Source: Mucilaginibacter rubeus (GTDB taxonomy: Bacteria > Bacteroidota > Bacteroidia > Sphingobacteriales > Sphingobacteriaceae). From it: a stretch of 64,000 nt of DNA. A model generated the notes under the pieces. That model was not told the origin of the DNA. It saw only the letters and a list, made by a program, of their open reading frames with translations, and ran no database searches. Position 1 is the first letter of the stretch. Each line of letters begins with the position of its first letter. The DNA lies in NCBI RefSeq assembly GCF_014643835.1, contig NZ_BMKD01000001.1, positions 1,550,001 through 1,614,000 on the forward strand. Reading direction: 5' to 3'. Positions 1 through 8,809 of this stretch are shown here, piece by piece. Both the position numbers and the translations under genes were made by a program.

Positions 1-30
1 ATAACACATCTGTTTATATTAAACCCCGCC

Positions 31-954
31 ATGGCTTTTATAGATTATTACAAAGTATTAGAGCTCGACAAAAATGCATCCGAAAAGGATATTAAAAATG
101 CTTACCGTAAACTGGCCCGCAAATATCACCCCGATCTTAACCCTAATGACGAAGATGCCCACAAAAAATTCCAGCAGCTAAACGAAGCAAATGAAGTATT
201 AAGTGACCCGGAAAAGCGAAAGAAGTACGACAAATATGGCGAAAACTGGCAGCATGGCGAAGCATACGAACAACAGGCGCGCCAACAGGCCGGTGCACAA
301 GGAGGTTTTGGTGGCTATGGGGGCTTTAACGGAGCCGAAGGATTTGGTAGCGCCGAAGGGTTTGGAAGTGACGATTTTTCAGATTTCTTTCAATCGATGT
401 TCGGCGGTGCAGGAGGCGCGCGTAGCGGCAGGCAGGCAAAATACCGCGGGCAGGACTATAACGCCTCGTTAAGTTTAAACCTTCGAGACGTTCTTGAAAC
501 ACATAAGCAAACGTTGACTGTCAATGGCAAAAACATCCGGATAACTATACCCGCAGGTATTGAAAACGGGCAAACTATCAAAATAGCCGGGCATGGCGCC
601 CCGGGTGTAAACGGCGGCCCCGCCGGAGATCTGTATATTCAGTTTAATGTTGCACCTGATGCAAATTTTAAGCGTGATGGTAATAATTTGTACACCACGT
701 TGAAACTTGACCTGTACACTGCAGTTTTAGGTGGAGAAATAACTGCCGATACATTAAACGGCAAAGTTAAAGTGAAAGTAAAACCTGAAACTCAAAACGG
801 CACTAAAGTAAAACTCAAAGGCAAAGGTATGCCCGTTTATAAAAAAGAGAATGAATTTGGCGATCTGTACCTGACCTATGATATCCAAACCCCTACCAAC
901 CTTACCGAAAAGCAGAAACAATTATTTGAAGAACTGGCAAAATCCTCAGCCTAA
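31..954 (+). CDS. cbpA: DnaJ/CbpA-type Hsp40 co-chaperone
   Basis: Predicted cytoplasmic J-domain co-chaperone that stimulates the ATPase of DnaK and hands it substrates. The J domain spans about residues 5-70 with the diagnostic HPD at 33-35. A glycine/phenylalanine-rich linker follows at about 85-130, then two C-terminal beta-sandwich substrate-binding domains (about 140-300). The four CxxCxGxG zinc-finger repeats of canonical DnaJ are absent, so this is a class II (CbpA/DnaJ2) protein, and 307 aa fits that class. The next gene, 12 bp downstream, encodes a CbpM-like modulator, which is the usual partner of CbpA. No Shine-Dalgarno is visible; the start was chosen because the J domain begins immediately after it. 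Confidence 0.93.
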   Translation: MAFIDYYKVLELDKNASEKDIKNAYRKLARKYHPDLNPNDEDAHKKFQQLNEANEVLSDPEKRKKYDKYGENWQHGEAYEQQARQQAGAQGGFGGYGGFNGAEGFGSAEGFGSDDFSDFFQSMFGGAGGARSGRQAKYRGQDYNASLSLNLRDVLETHKQTLTVNGKNIRITIPAGIENGQTIKIAGHGAPGVNGGPAGDLYIQFNVAPDANFKRDGNNLYTTLKLDLYTAVLGGEITADTLNGKVKVKVKPETQNGTKVKLKGKGMPVYKKENEFGDLYLTYDIQTPTNLTEKQKQLFEELAKSSA

Positions 955-966
955 ATTAAAAACATT

Positions 967-1254
967 ATGAAAACAGCAGAATTAATAGCAGCAAACGATT
1001 TTTGTGTATATCATAATGTTGAATACACGTTCATCACATCTTTACATGAAGCAGGCCTGGTTGAGGTAACCACCATTAATGAAATCGTCTTCATTCCTCA
1101 AACTGAACTTCAAAAGCTGGAAAAACTGGTGAGCTTGTACGAATTGGATATTAACGTAGCCGGCATTGAAGCTATCTCCCATTTGCTTGACCGGGTTGAA
1201 AAATTACAGGAAGATATGCGGTATTTAAAAAACAGGTTGAGCTTATATGAATAA
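967..1254 (+). CDS. cbpM: CbpM-like chaperone modulator (MerR-like fold)
   Basis: A 95-aa protein directly downstream of the cbpA-like gene in the same orientation, so probably cotranscribed. Proteins of this family bind the J domain of CbpA and inhibit its co-chaperone activity. The sequence has the family layout: an N-terminal winged-helix-like part (about residues 1-60, with a segment resembling the MerR HTH) and a C-terminal amphipathic helix (about 65-95) with regularly spaced Leu, Ile and Arg likely to form a coiled coil. Assignment rests on size, layout and the cbpA neighbour. A small free-standing MerR-type regulator is the alternative. Confidence 0.8.
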   Translation: MKTAELIAANDFCVYHNVEYTFITSLHEAGLVEVTTINEIVFIPQTELQKLEKLVSLYELDINVAGIEAISHLLDRVEKLQEDMRYLKNRLSLYE

Positions 1255-1277
1255 GAAAGCTTTTTTTTCAGGAATGC

Positions 1278-2963
1278 TTAAACCAAATATTTATTCATCA
1301 TCCGCTCGCTTACAATATTTGCTTCATCGATAACAGGTTCTGGATATCCCATGGATTTGAGTATGGCGATTCCGTTAGTGTTTTTAAGCAGGCCCTGCTT
1401 CAGGATATAGTCAAATACCAGCATGCGCCCGTCTTTTGATTCTGAAAAGGAATATACAACAAAATCTTCGTCGAGCAGTTCGGCCAGTTCAAGGTCATGG
1501 GTTGATACAAAAACAAAATTTTGGTTAGCGGTAATGTACGAAAGCACAGACTTAGCCGCCGCTATACGTTCGATGGTATTGGTACCCCTGAAAATCTCAT
1601 CGATGATCACAAGGCTTTTTATATCCTCTTTCTGAGAACTGTTATCAATGATATCTAAAATAGCTAAGGCCTGTGCCTGAAAATAACTCTTGTGTTCATC
1701 AATGTTATCGCTGGTTTTGATGCTGGTTTGTATTTTGAGAAAAGGAGCCTTATAGGCCTTTGCACAACTTGTAAATATAGTTTGCGATAGCAGCGTATTT
1801 AATGCCAGCGCTTTAATAAATGTAGTTTTGCCAGACATGTTTGACCCTGTGATCAATGCGCCCCTGTCTGCATCAGTTGTATAAAGGGAGTTGGTTACAC
1901 AGTTAGCTACTAATGGGTGAAATAGTTCGGTAATCTCTATTTTGCCATCAACACCCGTAAACGCGGGTTTTGAATAAAAAGGAATACCGTCACGTATTGA
2001 TTGTATGGCTATCAGCGTATCGGCCCGGCCAATAAATTTATACACTTCTTTAATGTCCTCACGGTATTTACTTACTTGTTTTAATGATGATGTATAAGTA
2101 TTGGGCTCAATCACAAAAAGCAGTTTAAATAAATGGAAGGCTGCGTAAGCAATATCACTTTTACCATTCACGAAGCCGCTTTCTATATTTACAAACTTAA
2201 GTGCTCGTTTTAAACCTCGTAGGCTGGTAAGGGAACGCTTTACCTCGGGTACCTGACCAAATTTCCCACTTTTAACTAACGCCACTGCAACTTTATACAT
2301 TACCAGCAATTGCGGTAACGATTTGGTATACCCTGAAATAGCCTTGCGGTTGCTGAAGTAAATAACAATGTTGTACGCAAACAACAATAGCAAAAAGATA
2401 AAGCTAAAAATGTTAGGAATAACAATCAGCGATAATAACGCAGCCAGGATCAGAAAAGGTGAAACCTTTATATAAAAATTAATTACCGATGCAAATACCG
2501 GTTCATGTGCCCTGAGAAAAAGATCGGCTATAAAATAAGCATCGGGGTGGTTAAGTTTTGACAATTCCACTTCAAGCAATTCGCGGCCGGGTATATCCAT
2601 GTTAAGATCCTCAATATCATTGTCGAGGTCATGCAAAACATCAAGCTCGGTTGTAGAGCAATGTAATAAATTAAACAAGTATTGTTTACCAGGCTTACTG
2701 TTTGTTCTGTCGATATAATTGAAAACACTTATCAGGTCAAGGTCGTCGGCTGTTTGAGCCGAAAGCTTGTTTTTACTATCTTCCGAATCCAGGTAAATCT
2801 TTATTAAATCAAAGTTTCGGCGGGCGTTAACCGGTTTGCCCCACTTCTCCTGAATTTTTATCAGCTGCTTTTTTGCCCAGCGTAATTTATCATAATACGA
2901 CTTAATATAAAGCACTCCAATTACGATAAAGACAACTATCGCAGAAAAAACAAAGTAATACAT
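1278..2963 (-). CDS. MutS-family ATPase domain protein, membrane-anchored
   Basis: 561-aa protein with a C-terminal MutS ABC-type ATPase domain: Walker A (GSNMSGKTT, about 373-381), Walker B with the MutS signature (IIDEIFRGTNT, about 456-466) and the switch histidine in VSTHD (about 488-492). The mismatch-recognition domain of true MutS is missing. Instead there is an N-terminal hydrophobic helix (about 3-22) and a paired hydrophobic stretch at about 165-205, so the protein probably sits in the inner membrane with the ATPase in the cytoplasm. Such MutS-like membrane proteins are common in Bacteroidota but their role is unknown; a part in mismatch repair should not be assumed. It converges on cbpM with 23 bp between the stop codons. 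Confidence 0.85.
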   Translation of the reverse strand: MYYFVFSAIVVFIVIGVLYIKSYYDKLRWAKKQLIKIQEKWGKPVNARRNFDLIKIYLDSEDSKNKLSAQTADDLDLISVFNYIDRTNSKPGKQYLFNLLHCSTTELDVLHDLDNDIEDLNMDIPGRELLEVELSKLNHPDAYFIADLFLRAHEPVFASVINFYIKVSPFLILAALLSLIVIPNIFSFIFLLLLFAYNIVIYFSNRKAISGYTKSLPQLLVMYKVAVALVKSGKFGQVPEVKRSLTSLRGLKRALKFVNIESGFVNGKSDIAYAAFHLFKLLFVIEPNTYTSSLKQVSKYREDIKEVYKFIGRADTLIAIQSIRDGIPFYSKPAFTGVDGKIEITELFHPLVANCVTNSLYTTDADRGALITGSNMSGKTTFIKALALNTLLSQTIFTSCAKAYKAPFLKIQTSIKTSDNIDEHKSYFQAQALAILDIIDNSSQKEDIKSLVIIDEIFRGTNTIERIAAAKSVLSYITANQNFVFVSTHDLELAELLDEDFVVYSFSESKDGRMLVFDYILKQGLLKNTNGIAILKSMGYPEPVIDEANIVSERMMNKYLV

Positions 2964-3055
2964 ATCTAAAAATATAAAAATTTAATTAAACCAACTTATC
3001 TATCGCCAGTCATAATTATGTATTACAATTCAGGTATTAACTAAAATTTACGACC

Positions 3056-3337
3056 ATGAAATTTATCCGATTTTCAATAATAGCTTTTGTGATGATGTTT
3101 TCATTTCAATTTGCAAAAGCTCAAAGCATAAGTATCAGCGCGCATTTTGGCCGTCCTTATCATAGGGTAGTTTACACAAGTGGATATTACGAAGCACCTG
3201 TTTACTATGGCAGGGACGTTTATTATGACCGTCCTGTTTATTATGGTCGTCCGCGCTATTACGCAGCAAGATATTATGATGCGCCGGTATACTATCAAAG
3301 ACACTATCGTGTTCATCGTTATTGCAGGCACTGGTAA
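3056..3337 (+). CDS. Small secreted Tyr-rich repeat protein
   Basis: 93-aa protein, function unknown. Residues 1-22 form a clear Sec signal peptide (hydrophobic core IIAFVMMFSF, cleavage near AKA-QS). The mature part is dominated by tyrosine in short degenerate units such as PVYYGR and ARYYDAPVYY, with almost no hydrophobic core, and ends in a His/Arg-rich tail. Such composition suggests an extended surface or periplasmic peptide rather than an enzyme. A strong hairpin terminator starts 3 bp after the stop codon, so it is a monocistronic unit, which supports it being a real gene despite its low complexity. Confidence 0.7.
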   Translation: MKFIRFSIIAFVMMFSFQFAKAQSISISAHFGRPYHRVVYTSGYYEAPVYYGRDVYYDRPVYYGRPRYYAARYYDAPVYYQRHYRVHRYCRHW

Positions 3338-3340
3338 AAA

Positions 3341-3372
3341 AATAAAGCCTCCGGGTTGCCGGAGGCTTTATT
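3341..3372 (+). terminator. Intrinsic terminator after the Tyr-rich protein gene
   Basis: A perfect 14-bp stem (arms 3341-3354 and 3359-3372, core AAGCCTCCGG) closes a 4-base GTTG loop; its outer pairs are A/T-rich and supply the U-rich 3' side. It begins 3 bp past the upstream stop codon. The symmetric A/T flanks could let it work on both strands. Confidence 0.9.
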
Positions 3373-3508
3373 ATAATATGTAACTATGCCAGTATAAAAC
3401 GATCATATACATTAACCAATGCCATTTAGATGTACACAAAATTAGCCCCCGTTAAAAATGAGAGGTTTTAAGGGTTGTGTAAAAATACAGGCAGTTATTA
3501 CTCAAATA

Positions 3509-4285
3509 TTACTTGGTTCTATCCTTAAAAAAAGAATGTAATGCCCGTTGCGTAAATTCTGATAAAACCAGCTCACCACTTATAGCCGCACGTTGTTTAA
3601 GCAATTCATCCCAATCAGCAGTGCCTTCCCAAAGTACCTGTTTTAAGCCAGTAAGTGCTGCCGGGTTATATGAAGCTAATTTTTGAGTAAGCTCATATAC
3701 AGCCGCATCAAGACTAGGAGTATCTTCATAAACCTCATTATACAAGCCGTTTTGCTTTGCCCATTGGGCAGTTTGAAAATCTGACGCGCTGATAGTGAGC
3801 TGTGAAAATGCTGATAACCCTATTTTACGGATCACAGCGGGGGCTATCACAAAGGGGCCAATACCTATAGTAAGCTCACTTAACTTTATTGATGCCGCCT
3901 CGCTGGCCAGGCTATAATCGGCAGCGGCGGCAAGGCCAACCCCACCTCCAACTGTTTTACCCTGTACCCTCGCAATTATTATTTTAGGGCATTTGCGGCA
4001 GGCACTAATCACGTTAGAAAACCCTTCAAAAAATAACGCGCCGGTCTCCCTATCCTTAATTTGCAACAGCTCGTCAAAGCTTGCCCCCGCGCAAAAAGTA
4101 CGATCGCCCGTGCTTTTTAAAACAATGACTTTTGTTTCCGGATCATTACCGGCGCTGAATACCGCATCGGCAAGTTGTTTTAATAGCGCCGAGGGCAGGG
4201 AGTTTTGTGCCGGATGATAAAAACAAATGGTAGTTACACCATCAGGCTCATTTACAATGGATACATTTCCGTTTTCGGCAGGCAT
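3509..4285 (-). CDS. Enoyl-CoA hydratase/isomerase family protein
   Basis: 258-aa crotonase-fold protein, predicted to bind an acyl-CoA and stabilise the enolate in an oxyanion hole. The fold signatures are visible: the first oxyanion segment (CAGASFDEL, about 67-75) and the second (GKTVGGGVGLAAAADY, about 108-123), followed by the segment that usually carries a catalytic acid (SELTIGIGP, about 134-142). The Glu pattern differs from bona fide enoyl-CoA hydratases, so the exact reaction (hydration, isomerisation or a methylglutaconyl-CoA type step) cannot be assigned. It lies alone, between the terminator of the secreted-protein gene and the downstream end of the histidine-kinase operon. Confidence 0.85.
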   Translation of the reverse strand: MPAENGNVSIVNEPDGVTTICFYHPAQNSLPSALLKQLADAVFSAGNDPETKVIVLKSTGDRTFCAGASFDELLQIKDRETGALFFEGFSNVISACRKCPKIIIARVQGKTVGGGVGLAAAADYSLASEAASIKLSELTIGIGPFVIAPAVIRKIGLSAFSQLTISASDFQTAQWAKQNGLYNEVYEDTPSLDAAVYELTQKLASYNPAALTGLKQVLWEGTADWDELLKQRAAISGELVLSEFTQRALHSFFKDRTK

Positions 4286-4370
4286 ATTTTATTTTTTATA
4301 TCAGATGGTTTTCCAACCAATATCAGAAGTATTTATGTCAACTGCAATTTTGAGCCTAAAAAACAGTCAT

Positions 4371-6038
4371 TTACTTTTCAAGCAAGGGCAGCTCAAAATA
4401 AAAAGTAGCGCCTGCACCAAGCTCACTTTCTACCCCTATATCGCCGTTATGATTATTAATGATCTCAGCCGAGATATAAAGCCCCATACCAAGGCCGCTC
4501 GTCATAAATTTTTTATCTTCGACACGATAAAACCGCTCAAAAATATGCTCGATTTGCGCGGCAGACAATCCGATGCCAAAGTCTGTTACTGATACACGCA
4601 CCTTACCGTTTATATTCCGGGTTTCAATAATGATATTTTTATTCCCGGTTGAATATTTTACAGAGTTGTTAATGAAATTTACCAGTACCTGCTCCAGCCG
4701 GCCAGCATTTCCATCTATAAAAAAATCATTTTCCGATTTATTGATAAAATTAAATTCGGGATAAAGGTGGATAGCATTTTCTAAAGTTGACGCTACCAGT
4801 TCACGAAGGTTTACTTTCGCCATGGCATATTCAAGGCCTCCCGCATGAATTTTGCTTACATCAAGCAAATCGTTAACCAAACGCTGAAGCTTATTTAAAG
4901 CAGTGCCGGCCTTTTCAATATATTGTTTTACTATTGATGGTACTTCCTCCTTTTTATAGGCCAAAATAAGCTGTAAATAACCTTTCAGGCTGGTTAAAGG
5001 TGTTTTAAGTTCATGGCTGGCCACACCAATAAACTCATCCTTCAAATCAAGCTGCTTTTTCTGTTCCTCAATGTCGGTCGCGGTACCTACCCAAAAAAGG
5101 ATTTCCCCGTTATCATCTCTTAACGGCACTGCGCGGTTAAGGTGCCAGCGATAAGTATTATCCCAGCGGAGGTACCTGTTTTCCAATTCATAAACACTCC
5201 CGCTTTGCAAAGATTCGAGGTAAGCACTCATTGTTTTTTGCAGATCATCTGGGTGTACGATCTGTTGCCAGCCCCAGCCTGCTGTTTCACCATATCGCCT
5301 GCCCGTATAATCAAACCAGCGCTGATTATAAAAATCAACTTCGCCACCGGGCAAATTCGTCCAGGTCATTTGAGTAATGTTATTAGCCAGCAACTTAAAA
5401 TGTTCCCTGCTGATAAGCAAATCATTGGTACGCTCCCTCACAGTATCTTCCAGATCATTATTCAGCCTCTCGGCAATATTCTGGGCTTCTTCAAGCTGAT
5501 CATTTTTAATTTTCAGCTCCCATTCGGTTTCCTTTTGAGCAGTCAAATCGGTCAGGATCAAACTCAATGCCGTTCCTTCATCAAGGTCAAGCGTGGTAGA
5601 TGATAATAAACAGGGAGTCAGTTTACCATCCCGATTTGATAATAAAACCTCGCCCTTGCAATCGGCATTCCAGCCATCCCTGATTATCTGCTTATACTTC
5701 TCCACCGAAACTTCGGCAACAAAAGTGTTCAAATCCAGCCCGATCACTTTTTCCAAGGGTTCATTAACCATAGCCGCAAAGCTCGAATTGCTATATAATA
5801 TCGTACCATCGCTATTCAACGTAACAGCTCCCTCGTTCATTTTTTCAATGAAAACGCGGTAGGTTTGATCGGCCGTTTTCAACGTATAAAGCTGGTGGCC
5901 TTCATCATCTTTAACTATAAAAGCATCAACCTGACCATTACGAATAGCAGAAATGACGTCGGTAGCTTCTTCTAATTGATATCGAAGCTTATTGTTTTCC
6001 GCAAGCAACTGCTCATATGTAAGTTTGTCCGGCTCCAT
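4371..6038 (-). CDS. PAS-domain sensor histidine kinase of the kai operon
   Basis: 555-aa soluble hybrid-less histidine kinase. The order is an N-terminal helix (about 5-30), PAS 1 (about 55-165), a coiled coil (about 170-210), PAS 2 with a PAC segment (about 212-325), HisKA with phospho-acceptor His342 in ASHELKTP, and HATPase_c (N-box around 454-458, G1 DFGIG 486-490, G2 GLGMGL 515-520). No transmembrane helix or receiver domain is present, so it probably senses a cytoplasmic signal. It follows the second kaiB by 2 bp and is the last gene of the kaiC-kaiB-kaiB-kinase operon, which suggests that it passes on Kai output. A cognate response regulator is not adjacent on this strand; the receiver protein at 11889 is a candidate partner. 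Confidence 0.92.
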   Translation of the reverse strand: MEPDKLTYEQLLAENNKLRYQLEEATDVISAIRNGQVDAFIVKDDEGHQLYTLKTADQTYRVFIEKMNEGAVTLNSDGTILYSNSSFAAMVNEPLEKVIGLDLNTFVAEVSVEKYKQIIRDGWNADCKGEVLLSNRDGKLTPCLLSSTTLDLDEGTALSLILTDLTAQKETEWELKIKNDQLEEAQNIAERLNNDLEDTVRERTNDLLISREHFKLLANNITQMTWTNLPGGEVDFYNQRWFDYTGRRYGETAGWGWQQIVHPDDLQKTMSAYLESLQSGSVYELENRYLRWDNTYRWHLNRAVPLRDDNGEILFWVGTATDIEEQKKQLDLKDEFIGVASHELKTPLTSLKGYLQLILAYKKEEVPSIVKQYIEKAGTALNKLQRLVNDLLDVSKIHAGGLEYAMAKVNLRELVASTLENAIHLYPEFNFINKSENDFFIDGNAGRLEQVLVNFINNSVKYSTGNKNIIIETRNINGKVRVSVTDFGIGLSAAQIEHIFERFYRVEDKKFMTSGLGMGLYISAEIINNHNGDIGVESELGAGATFYFELPLLEK

Positions 6039-6040
6039 AA

Positions 6041-6358
6041 TTAGCTTTCTGTAAGTATTCCCAGCCCTTTTAAAACTTTGTCGGTGTTTGACATATCTCC
6101 GATAAGCTTACGTTCGACGCCGGGAGATTTTTTAATAAGTAAAGGCAATGCTATGATCTGTTCTTCCTTGGCAATGAGCGGTTGCTGATAGACATCAATT
6201 ATCTCGAGCTCGTAATTAGGCTTAAGGTACTGCTCACAAATAATTTTCAAGTTGGCTATTGCCCTGACAGAATTGGGCGATGCTCCAATTACAAATAAAC
6301 GCAATCGGAAAAATTGACTTTCTCCCTGATCTAAAGGCAACTGGTTTTGCTCGGTCAT
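6041..6358 (-). CDS. kaiB: KaiB-family protein (second copy, divergent)
   Basis: 105-aa thioredoxin-like KaiB-domain protein. The family's first strand (RLRLFVIG) is followed by a helix (SVRAIANLKIICEQYL), then IIDVYQQP and a C-terminal KLIGDMSN...LKGLGI that align well with KaiB. In cyanobacteria KaiB binds phosphorylated KaiC and resets the clock; outside cyanobacteria KaiB/KaiC pairs have been linked to stress signalling. Relative to the first copy it has an N-terminal extension and several substitutions (e.g. ALPLL in place of AIPTL), so the two are paralogs rather than a recent duplication. It lies 4 bp downstream of kaiB copy one and 2 bp upstream of the kinase. Confidence 0.9.
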   Translation of the reverse strand: MTEQNQLPLDQGESQFFRLRLFVIGASPNSVRAIANLKIICEQYLKPNYELEIIDVYQQPLIAKEEQIIALPLLIKKSPGVERKLIGDMSNTDKVLKGLGILTES

Positions 6359-6362
6359 CTAA

Positions 6363-6659
6363 CTATTTACTTACTGGTATTATATTCAATCCAACCAAAA
6401 CTTTTTCCTCGTTGCTCAAGTCGCCTATTATTTTGCGAATCGGTTCAGGTACTTTTCTTACCAGCGTGGGGATTGCAAATATTTGATCCCCTTCGGCCAG
6501 TTGAGGCTGCTGCAGCAAGTCAATTACTTCAATAACATACTGACCTTTCAAATGTTCTTCACAATATTTTTTTAGGTTGGTGAGCGCGGTAACTGATTTA
6601 GCAGTTTTGCCCGCTACATACAGCCTTAACTCATATTTTATAACTTCATCCAGTTCCAT
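6363..6659 (-). CDS. kaiB: KaiB-family protein (first copy)
   Basis: 98-aa canonical-length KaiB: strand LRLYVAGKT, helix [13 protein letters not shown], then [20 protein letters not shown] and the C-terminal KIIGDLSN...LVGLNI. It is predicted to bind the CI ring of the adjacent KaiC. Translational coupling is very tight: its ATG overlaps the kaiC stop codon in a TAATG arrangement. No KaiA gene is present, as is usual outside cyanobacteria, so an oscillator of the Synechococcus type should not be assumed. Confidence 0.93.
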   Translation of the reverse strand: MELDEVIKYELRLYVAGKTAKSVTALTNLKKYCEEHLKGQYVIEVIDLLQQPQLAEGDQIFAIPTLVRKVPEPIRKIIGDLSNEEKVLVGLNIIPVSK

Positions 6660-8407
6660 TATTTTTTACTTTTTGATTTACTTTTAAGCGTATCCGCATT
6701 TCCGCGGCGGATATCGGTTATCTCCTGGCGGTTTCTTTCTATAATATTCTGTTTTAATTCTTCTTCCAGGTATATTTTATTTAATTCCTCCTCTGTCGAT
6801 TCAAATTCGGCCTGCAAGCTTGCAATTTTTGATTCAAGCATCATACGCCGACGCAATATCTCTTTATCTTTACGGGATATTGCGAATTCCCTCAATGCGA
6901 CGCCTGTTTTTTCTCTTAATTTTTGTGCTTCCCTGGCCGATCCTGTAAGCACTCCATCAGGGCCAAGATAAACATCAACCAGGCTTAACCCTTTATCGGT
7001 AATGGTAAACTCGCGTACCTGGTTTGAGTGGCTCATCCCACGCGATTTCATAATATATAACCCCCTGTTGCGTTCACCGTTCGATTCGATATCCCTTACA
7101 AGCAGCCAGGTATCAACTAATGATGAGACGCCTTCGTCGGTTTGTTCACTTACCACCGTATTTAAACTGAGGGCAGTAAACATAACCGTGATCTGTTCGT
7201 CCTGTAAAAAATCTATCAGCCTAATCAGCATCGATTTTACTTCACTTACCGAACCCACCGTAATGAGGTTTGTAATCGGGTCGAGGATCACCGCTGCGGG
7301 TTTAAATCTTTTAATAATCTTATAAATAGCAACGAGGTGCATTTCAAGACCGTAAAGCGTAGGACGCGAGGCATGAAATTCAAGTAAGCCATTGTCAATG
7401 TGTTTTTGCAGGTCGAGATTGATTGATTTCATATTGCGAAGGATCTGCTTAGGCGATTCCTCGAACGCAAAATAAAGGCACTTCTTTTTGTTATTGCAAA
7501 CCTCATTGGCAAAGCAGGCCGCAATACTTGTTTTGCCGGTGCCGGCCGTGCCCGAAACCAGGATACTGCTGCCCTGAAAAAAACCCTTGCCTCCAAACAT
7601 GCTGTCAAGGGAAGGTATCCCCGATGAAATTCGTTTTGATGATACTTCTTTTTCGAGAACTAAAGATGTTACCGGAAGCACGGAAATGCCATCTTCATCA
7701 ATTAAAAATGGATATTCGTTGGTACCATGCTGTGTACCACGATATTTTACCACGCGCAAACGACGGGTCGAGATCTGATTTACAACCCTGTGATCAAGCA
7801 GGATCACACAATCTGAAACATATTCTTCAAGCCCCTGCCGTGTCAATGACGAGCCGTCACCTTTTTCGCCGGTTATAATAGCAGTTACACCTTTTTCCTT
7901 TAAAAAAGTAAAAAGCCTTCTAAGCTCGGCCCTCAATATAATTTGGTTTGATAAACCCGAAAAAAGATTTTCCAGGGTATCCAGTACTACTCTTTTTGCC
8001 CCGATGCTGTCAATAGCAAAGCCCAAGCGGATAAACAAACCTTCCAGATCATATTCGCCTGTCTCCTCAATCTCGCTTCGGTCTATATGCACATGATCAA
8101 GTCTTAATTTTTTATCATCCTGGAGTTTAATTAAATCAAACCCAAGCGATGCTACGTTCGAAGCCAGTTCATCTGCCTTTTCTTCAAAAGCCATAAAAAC
8201 ACCGGGCTCATTAAACTCGGTAGCTCCCCTTACAATAAACTCAAGCGACATAAGAGTTTTACCGCAACCCGCTTCACCACATATCAGTGTTGGTCTTCCA
8301 TTAGGTAAACCACCGCCCGTTATTTCATCTAAACCGGTAATACCGGTAGGAGTTTTGGGCAATTGCTCAAACGTTATAAGCTGCTGTTTTTTATGCAATT
8401 TGGTCAT
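6659..8407 (-). CDS. kaiC: KaiC-like double-domain RecA-fold ATPase
   Basis: 582-aa KaiC homolog with both domains. CI has Walker A GEAGCGKT at 44-51 and the catalytic glutamate pair at 75-76 (FEE). CII has Walker A GTAGTGKT at 286-293 and Glu316/317. The phosphosite region of CII reads [11 protein letters not shown]: Thr423, Ser428 and Ser429 align with cyanobacterial T426, S431 and T432, so the dual phosphosite is Ser-Ser. A C-terminal coiled coil (about 491-560) and a Lys/Ser-rich tail replace the KaiA-binding tail. Predicted to form hexamers that hydrolyse ATP and autophosphorylate, with KaiB as partner. First gene of the operon with two kaiB genes and a PAS histidine kinase; the long divergent intergenic region upstream should contain its promoter. 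Confidence 0.94.
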   Translation of the reverse strand: MTKLHKKQQLITFEQLPKTPTGITGLDEITGGGLPNGRPTLICGEAGCGKTLMSLEFIVRGATEFNEPGVFMAFEEKADELASNVASLGFDLIKLQDDKKLRLDHVHIDRSEIEETGEYDLEGLFIRLGFAIDSIGAKRVVLDTLENLFSGLSNQIILRAELRRLFTFLKEKGVTAIITGEKGDGSSLTRQGLEEYVSDCVILLDHRVVNQISTRRLRVVKYRGTQHGTNEYPFLIDEDGISVLPVTSLVLEKEVSSKRISSGIPSLDSMFGGKGFFQGSSILVSGTAGTGKTSIAACFANEVCNNKKKCLYFAFEESPKQILRNMKSINLDLQKHIDNGLLEFHASRPTLYGLEMHLVAIYKIIKRFKPAAVILDPITNLITVGSVSEVKSMLIRLIDFLQDEQITVMFTALSLNTVVSEQTDEGVSSLVDTWLLVRDIESNGERNRGLYIMKSRGMSHSNQVREFTITDKGLSLVDVYLGPDGVLTGSAREAQKLREKTGVALREFAISRKDKEILRRRMMLESKIASLQAEFESTEEELNKIYLEEELKQNIIERNRQEITDIRRGNADTLKSKSKSKK

Positions 8408-8809
8408 AATAAATCCAATCTGTTTAAACTACCCGTATACCACAACCATCAAGTATACAGGATTTTGTTTTATTGGTATGGTAATAGTGATACTTATAAA
8501 ATTGTTTTGGCATAATTGATTTTGTGAAGTAAAAAAATCAAAAAACTTGGTGAAATTACTGTCCCAGATAAATCTCCCCATTATACAAACCTTTGAAACC
8601 TCATATCACCAAATTCTCTAAAAACAGAAGTAAACATTTATACAGGTATACCGTTTAAAAAACAAGGCATACGCTTCTGTAACCCGTTTTTATCAATAAT
8701 TGCAGTTATATTAATATAACTGCATACTCATTAATTGAAAGTTATGATGTATGAATTGAGATTTTGATCTTAATTATTATAGCCTATATTTATAAATATT
8801 ATTTATATA
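8408..8809. other. Divergent intergenic region between kaiC and multi-PAS kinase
   Basis: About 400 bp of A/T-rich DNA separating two divergent signalling units. I see no open reading frame of note and no strong hairpin. It should hold both promoters; the only candidate I can place is the one upstream of the plus-strand kinase, listed separately. No CRP/FNR-like RTGA-N6-TCAY site was found here, unlike the stress island further along. Confidence 0.5.
8764..8792 (+). promoter_or_regulatory. Candidate promoter of the multi-PAS kinase gene
   Basis: TTG at 8764-8766 and TATATTTA at 8785-8792, separated by 18 bp, resemble the Bacteroidota -33/-7 pair (TTG and TAnnTTTG) with one mismatch in the -7 element. 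It lies about 18 bp upstream of the kinase ATG, so the leader would be very short. In such A/T-rich DNA a chance match is possible. Confidence 0.35.

Noticed and set aside
6041-8407. A circadian oscillator of cyanobacterial type
   Set aside because: No kaiA and no clock output genes known from cyanobacteria; the genes support a Kai-derived signalling system only.
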